A stretch of 64,000 nucleotides of DNA, taken from assembly GCA_030041295.1 (NCBI GenBank), contig JASHOD010000039.1:1-64000 (forward strand), written 5' to 3'. The DNA comes from Nitrososphaerales archaeon. GTDB taxonomy: Archaea; Thermoproteota; Nitrososphaeria; Nitrososphaerales; CADDZS01. The notes below the pieces were generated by a model. It was not told the origin of the DNA and searched no databases. It was given only the letters and a program-made list of their open reading frames with translations. The translations under genes were made by a program, and so were the position numbers. Below, one piece after another: positions 59,897 through 64,000 of the stretch; the stretch's first letter is position 1; each line of letters begins with the position of its first letter.

Positions 59897-61495
59897 GTGG
59901 CAACATCGGATCAACTGCCAACCCATTTTGAAAGAAAAGCGACTGGCCTAGTAAAGGAAATCTCGCCGTTTCGGACTCTTGTCCTGGACCTAATGTTCAC
60001 GAGTCCCTCGTTCATGTTCCTATTCGCGATTCTCGGGATAGGAATCTTCCCCGGGGCGAATATGATCGTGTCGACTCTAATCGCCCTATTGCTCGGGTTC
60101 GTCGCCGCTGGAATGTACGCGTTCCTTGCGACTGCAATGCCTAGAAGCGGTGGGGACTATGTCTTCATCAGCAGGATCATGAACCCCCCGCTCGGGTTCA
60201 CGATCAATTTTGTCCTGACGATCGTCAACATCTCAGTCATAGGTACGGAGGCCGTGTGGCTTTCGACCATGGCACTGGGGCCCATGTTCAGCGGGTTAGG
60301 GGTCATCTATAGCAACTCGTATTACACGAGCATCGCAAGCATCTTCAGCAACAACCTGTACATCGTGACAATCGGTGCAATAGTTCTGGTTGCCCTAACG
60401 ATTGTGATGTTCCGCGGAACCACGCCGGCGTTCAGGTTGAAGAGCGCTTTGTTCTTCATTGCAATTGGAACAATAATCGTGTACATCGTTGCTATTGGTC
60501 TCCTCCCCCATAATACTGCGGTCGCTAACTTCGACAAATACTCTTCCACCCCGTTTGCCAATTACACTGCGATCGTTGCTAGCAGCAAACTACCGACGAG
60601 CTTCTCTTTTGGTCCGACGATGTTCGCATCGATCTACGCAGTACTCGCCCTCTCCGGATTCATTATCTCCTCTTACACTGGAGGCGAGGTCAGACATCCG
60701 AGCAAGTCGCAGTTCGTCGGAATGTTCGGAGCCCCGACGATCTACGCTGGGCTGATGATGATCATGCTAGCCGTGACCTACAACACGCTAGGTTACAACT
60801 TTCTAACAGGCATATCAAGCGCAGCCTTGAGCGGCAGTAGTTCTTACACCCTCCCCGTCTCGCTCCCCTGGCTGAACTTCATAGCTGGTTACGTCACTGG
60901 CAACCCGTACGTTCTCGTCCTCATGACGATAGGATTGATGGCGACGCTCTTCGCCTACATGCTTACGGCTACATTTGTTAGTTCACGCTGCCTGTTCGCC
61001 TGGACGTTCGACAGCGTATTCCCCATGAGGTTTGCGAAGGTGAACGACCGCTACCACGTCCCCACATACTCTGTTGCGGCGATCATCGCGGTCGGCGTGG
61101 CGTTCATCTTCCTGACGGTTTACACCACGTTTTCGGCCTTCTTCACATACGTTGTTCTCGCGTCTTCCATTGGTCTCGTGGTCGTCGGGCTATCCTCAAT
61201 ACTCTTCCCTTACTTGAGGAAGGACGTGTTCAACTCCGCACCTAGACCAGTGAATGCCAAGATAGGAGGGGTTCCAGTCATTGTGCTTTTGGGCATCCTC
61301 GGAGTAATCACGTCGTGTATCATCGGCTACGTCGGTCTGCTGCCTGCATTCGTCGGCGTGTTCTCGCCAGAGTACGTCTACTTTATCATCATACTCTTCG
61401 TCATCGGAGTCGTAATCTACTACATATCGTATTTCATCAGGAAGAGGCAGGGAGTGCCCGTCTGGCAGCTCCAAAAGGAAATCCCGCCAGAGTAA
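59897..61495 (+). CDS. APC-superfamily permease
   Basis: A 532-residue transporter with about 12-14 membrane segments. The N-terminal signature is the unwound first helix (LVLDLMFTSPSFMFLFAILG) and MPRSGGDYVFISRIMNPPLG, the amino acid-polyamine-organocation consensus. It starts with GTG 34 bp after murQ on the same strand. By context it could import a peptidoglycan-derived ligand such as an amino sugar peptide or the liberated amino acids. The gene looks richer in G+C, with many C-ending codons, than most of the window. Substrate unproven. Confidence 0.85.
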   Translation: MATSDQLPTHFERKATGLVKEISPFRTLVLDLMFTSPSFMFLFAILGIGIFPGANMIVSTLIALLLGFVAAGMYAFLATAMPRSGGDYVFISRIMNPPLGFTINFVLTIVNISVIGTEAVWLSTMALGPMFSGLGVIYSNSYYTSIASIFSNNLYIVTIGAIVLVALTIVMFRGTTPAFRLKSALFFIAIGTIIVYIVAIGLLPHNTAVANFDKYSSTPFANYTAIVASSKLPTSFSFGPTMFASIYAVLALSGFIISSYTGGEVRHPSKSQFVGMFGAPTIYAGLMMIMLAVTYNTLGYNFLTGISSAALSGSSSYTLPVSLPWLNFIAGYVTGNPYVLVLMTIGLMATLFAYMLTATFVSSRCLFAWTFDSVFPMRFAKVNDRYHVPTYSVAAIIAVGVAFIFLTVYTTFSAFFTYVVLASSIGLVVVGLSSILFPYLRKDVFNSAPRPVNAKIGGVPVIVLLGILGVITSCIIGYVGLLPAFVGVFSPEYVYFIIILFVIGVVIYYISYFIRKRQGVPVWQLQKEIPPE

Positions 61496-61585
61496 TAGCA
61501 TGACTCAAACGAGCCATTGTTTGTTCAGGGTGGCGAACGCTTTAAGCTAAGCATTGCAACTGTTAGATTAGAACACTTTATGATC

Positions 61586-62059
61586 TTAGAGAAACCTGCT
61601 GAGCAATACTTCGTCGTAACCTGGCCCCGTGTGGTCGCGCAGATAGCCCTCTATAACAAAGTCGTTCTTGCGATAGAACTCGATCGCGCTTGTGTTGATG
61701 TGGGTGACGAGTAGCCACATCTTTCGGATTCCCTGTTCTCGAAACCTTCGAATCTTTTCATCTAAGAGAAGCTTTCCTATTCCCATTCGTCTTAGGGAGT
61801 TTCGCACTGCAACAGTGGGGACATACGCCACACCATAGAGCGTAGTCGTGGAAGATATGTAACCAACAATCTCGCCCTTATCGTCGACAGCCACGAGAAT
61901 GTCCTGCGTCTTGCTGAAATTGATCAAATTTGAGGGAGCGAACGACTTCCAAAGCCACGACTCATGGTCCCCCTTGTGGAACCACTCAAAGGACTCACGA
62001 AGCATCTCCGAGACAGACTCGGCATCTGACTCGACAAACTCCCTGATTGTGTAGTTCAA
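61586..62059 (-). CDS. GNAT-family N-acetyltransferase
   Basis: A 157-residue GNAT. YTIREFVESDAESVSEMLRE is the N-terminal signature, VPTVAVRNSLRRMGIGKLLL the CoA pyrophosphate loop (R/Q-x-x-G-x-G/A), and NTSAIEFYRKNDFVIEG the C-terminal motif. It lies between murQ-permease and the hydrolase and is transcribed oppositely. In bacterial recycling loci GNATs may acetylate glucosamine or peptide products, which is possible here. The start is only 22 bp from the annotated beta-lactamase start, which argues for a later start of that gene. Confidence 0.85.
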   Translation of the reverse strand: MNYTIREFVESDAESVSEMLRESFEWFHKGDHESWLWKSFAPSNLINFSKTQDILVAVDDKGEIVGYISSTTTLYGVAYVPTVAVRNSLRRMGIGKLLLDEKIRRFREQGIRKMWLLVTHINTSAIEFYRKNDFVIEGYLRDHTGPGYDEVLLSRFL

Positions 62060-62081
62060 TTGAGAAAGAGTCCTTCACTAA

Positions 62082-63338
62082 TTGTTATTATGGGTTCTCA
62101 AAGTTGAAGTACGCGCAGACTTTCTTCTATCTCACTTGCCAATAAGCAGAACTAGGGTAGCCCTGCCCTATTCCAGACCCGAAAAGGTGGGCGTGGATGA
62201 AAAGCGATTATCGAAAGCTTGGCAGATTGTCGAGATGGGAGCTCGAAACGGCGCATTTGCAGGTGCGGTCGCCCTTGTCGCTAAAGACGGAAGAGTGATT
62301 CTTCACAAGTCCTGCGGATACCAGATGATCATCCCAAGGTGCAAAAAGTTACTTCGTGATTCCATATTCGACCTAGCATCAGTAACTAAGGCCGTAGCGA
62401 CTACCACTTCAATTTTGATTCTTATCGAGAGAGGGATGATCTCGCTTGACGCAAGGGTTTCATCGATTATTCCGTCCTTCAACAACTCAAAACATCAAGA
62501 CAACGAGGTGTGGCGGGACGAGATTACTATAGAACACTTGCTTACGCATACATCGGGCCTTCCTCCCTGGTACGAATTTTACAGTCAGGTAAACAGCAAG
62601 GATGAATTGATCGAAGAACTTTGCACGATTCCTCTTTCATCAAAGCCGGGTACTAGCTTCCAATACAGTGACCTAGGTTTCATCCTGCTTGGCGTAATTG
62701 TCGAGAACATTACTGGAAGCGACCTGTCTAAATTTGCAAAAGAGAACATCTTTACACCACTGGGGATGGTCGATACCTCCTTCAACCCGTTTGCATCAAA
62801 AATGAATCGAATAGTGGCTACCGAATTTTCAAACTGGCGACGGAAAATGGTGCAGGGCGAGGTTCACGACGAAAACGCGTACGTCATGGGTGGGGTGAGC
62901 GGCCATGCGGGATTATTCTCTACAGCGACCGATCTTATGATATTTTGCCAGTGTTTGCTCGATGGGACGTTCAAAGGTCAAAGGATTCTTTCTGACGATA
63001 TTATAACTCGAATGAGAACAGACCGCGCGAAGAATCTCGGAGGCAATGTGGGACTGGGATGGCGAATAAGGTCGGAAGGGAACGTAGCGAAGACGCTCGC
63101 TATCGGAAGCAATCTTTCGCCCTATGCGTTCGGACATAACGGCTACACAGGAACATCAGTCTGGATGGATCCAAAGGACAAATTGACTCTCATACTTCTT
63201 ACAAACAGGGTTCATCCGATACGCGAAGGAGATCCTTCGATAGACAAATCTGTTGGGATTATGATGAAGCGCAAGTCCACATGGCGAAACGTGAACCAAG
63301 CATTTCAAAATGCCGTGGTCGATTCTCTTGTTCGCTAA
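62082..63338 (+). CDS. Serine beta-lactamase-family hydrolase (class C / EstB type)
   Basis: A 418-residue serine hydrolase. LASVTKAVA holds the SxxK motif with Ser100 and Lys103, QYSDLG the Tyr195 motif, and FGHNGYTGT the third (H-x-G) element. The overall sequence is EstB/AmpH-like rather than a classical lactamase. In Bacillus a similar gene (ybbE) belongs to the mur recycling cluster. No signal peptide is evident, so it may work in the cytoplasm on muropeptides. Starting at TTG 62082 leaves just 22 bp to the divergent GNAT, so TTG 62136 or GTG 62187 may be the real start. Its stop abuts that of anmK without a gap. Confidence 0.85.
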   Translation: MLLWVLKVEVRADFLLSHLPISRTRVALPYSRPEKVGVDEKRLSKAWQIVEMGARNGAFAGAVALVAKDGRVILHKSCGYQMIIPRCKKLLRDSIFDLASVTKAVATTTSILILIERGMISLDARVSSIIPSFNNSKHQDNEVWRDEITIEHLLTHTSGLPPWYEFYSQVNSKDELIEELCTIPLSSKPGTSFQYSDLGFILLGVIVENITGSDLSKFAKENIFTPLGMVDTSFNPFASKMNRIVATEFSNWRRKMVQGEVHDENAYVMGGVSGHAGLFSTATDLMIFCQCLLDGTFKGQRILSDDIITRMRTDRAKNLGGNVGLGWRIRSEGNVAKTLAIGSNLSPYAFGHNGYTGTSVWMDPKDKLTLILLTNRVHPIREGDPSIDKSVGIMMKRKSTWRNVNQAFQNAVVDSLVR

Positions 63339-63998
63339 TCAGCTTAAGGATATTCTTGGAGGATAGTTCATCCTACCAAGTACGACGGGACTTGTCGCAC
63401 CTGTCGCAGAGACAACGTTCCCAGTTATTCTGTGATAGGTTAGATACCCTATCACGGCGAACGCAAACCCTTCCCATGTCCACGAGGGGACTCCATAGCT
63501 ATCATGTAACGATATTTTGGTATCGGGAAGAAGCTCCTTCAACCTTCCCATGATAAACTTGTTTTTCGTCCCCCCTCCACCCATTATCATCTCGTTTATC
63601 CCGCCTTCCTTCTTCTTGAGCTGTTTGATGTGATAGTGTATCATGAACACGGTATACGACGAAATCGACGCAATCAAATCTTCGTCCGAAAGATGTAATT
63701 TCTTTCCCTCGCTCATCAGTCGCTCTAGAAATGATCGATCGTACTTCTCCCTCCCAGTGGTTTTTGGAGGTAGAACAAAGCGAAAATTGTCATTGCGTAG
63801 AATCCAATCAAAAAGCCCCTGAGACACTTTTCCTCTCGTTGCGAGGCGACCGTCGTTGTCGTAGCTTTGTTTTGAACCCGAGATTAGACTCATCGCGCCG
63901 TCGATCAACATATTCCCGGGCCCTACATCAAATGCTCTAACTTTAGACATGTCATCGTTCTTTGGAAGGAAGGTCATATTCGCAATCCCGCCGACGTT
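63339..63998 (-). CDS. anmK: 1,6-anhydro-N-acetylmuramic acid kinase (AnmK), 5' end outside the window
   Basis: The frame is open to the window edge (first 150 or so residues missing). NVGGIANMTFLP, then AFDVGPGNMLIDGAMSLISG with the catalytic Asp region, IMGGGGTKNKFIMGRLKELL and SWTWEGFAFAVIGYL are the ASKHA phosphate and sugar motifs of AnmK. The enzyme hydrates and phosphorylates anhydroMurNAc to MurNAc-6-P, the substrate of MurQ encoded 5 kb upstream. It converges on the beta-lactamase gene with zero gap. Partial but family firm. Confidence 0.85.
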   Translation of the reverse strand, partial: NVGGIANMTFLPKNDDMSKVRAFDVGPGNMLIDGAMSLISGSKQSYDNDGRLATRGKVSQGLFDWILRNDNFRFVLPPKTTGREKYDRSFLERLMSEGKKLHLSDEDLIASISSYTVFMIHYHIKQLKKKEGGINEMIMGGGGTKNKFIMGRLKELLPDTKISLHDSYGVPSWTWEGFAFAVIGYLTYHRITGNVVSATGATSPVVLGRMNYPPRISLS

Positions 63999-64000
63999 GA

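Noticed and set aside
1-64000. CRISPR array or tandem repeat cluster
   Set aside because: No regularly spaced direct repeats of 20-40 bp were seen on reading; a dedicated repeat search would settle it.

Overview
The window looks archaeal. It has a type IV pilin/archaellin-type signal peptide, TATA boxes about 25 bp upstream of genes, many TTG starts with short or absent leaders, TrmB, HxlR and two-HTH Lrp-type regulators, a DUF355 adenosine-specific kinase, an archaeal RecA-like ATPase paired with a membrane protein, and two PIN-domain toxin-antitoxin pairs. The gene set suggests a heterotrophic, probably soil-dwelling member of the Nitrososphaeria/Thermoproteota that does not oxidise ammonia. 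That placement is inference; there is no rRNA, tRNA or ribosomal protein marker here. I found no CRISPR array.

Layout. 1-5000: a wHTH regulator diverging from a nucleoside-deoxyribosyltransferase-like protein across a 20-bp palindrome, then a secreted penicillin acylase. 5000-10400: a PIN-toxin relic, a class III nucleotide cyclase with TPRs, a pilin and small unknowns. 10700-14050: a RecA-like ATPase/7-TM pair and two toxin-antitoxin loci with visible operators. 14100-24100: polysaccharide deacetylase, medium-chain dehydrogenase with MarR, two-HTH Lrp, SnoaL, SRPBCC, aldose-epimerase-like, aminotransferase and HAD genes. 24300-30000: FMN alpha-hydroxyacid dehydrogenase, endonuclease V, XdhC, a half-VOC relic, V4R and RHH-like proteins. 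29600-36100: HxlR regulator with three evenly spaced palindromes, LUD protein, alpha/beta hydrolase, aldehyde dehydrogenase, fused LutB-LutA and LutC. 36200-47900: DinB, adenosine kinase-like, secreted pentapeptide-repeat protein, orphan ABC binding protein, tandem GNAT, orphan form II CoxL-type molybdenum hydroxylase and HNH nuclease. 48360-49633: a frameshifted IS110-family transposase with a repeat-containing non-coding flank. 49800-58800: a signalling module (TrmB, cNMP-binding protein, PqqD-M50 membrane protease, cyclase-TPR) next to a stretch of broken genes. 58819-64000: a muropeptide-type salvage island (MurQ, APC permease, GNAT, beta-lactamase-family hydrolase, AnmK).

Two blocks stand out. 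One encodes the enzymes that bacteria use to recycle 1,6-anhydro-N-acetylmuramic acid, in an organism that should lack murein. With the secreted acylase and the deacetylase this suggests feeding on bacterial cell-wall debris. The other is a cyclic-nucleotide circuit: cyclase, canonical cNMP-binding cassette, and an intramembrane-type zinc protease with a PqqD-like N-terminal domain and a large uncharacterised C-terminal domain. Its cyclase exists as three paralogs, one apparently intact, one frameshifted and one truncated. Gene relics (PIN, VOC, SDR, M29, cyclase) and the IS show an actively rearranging region.
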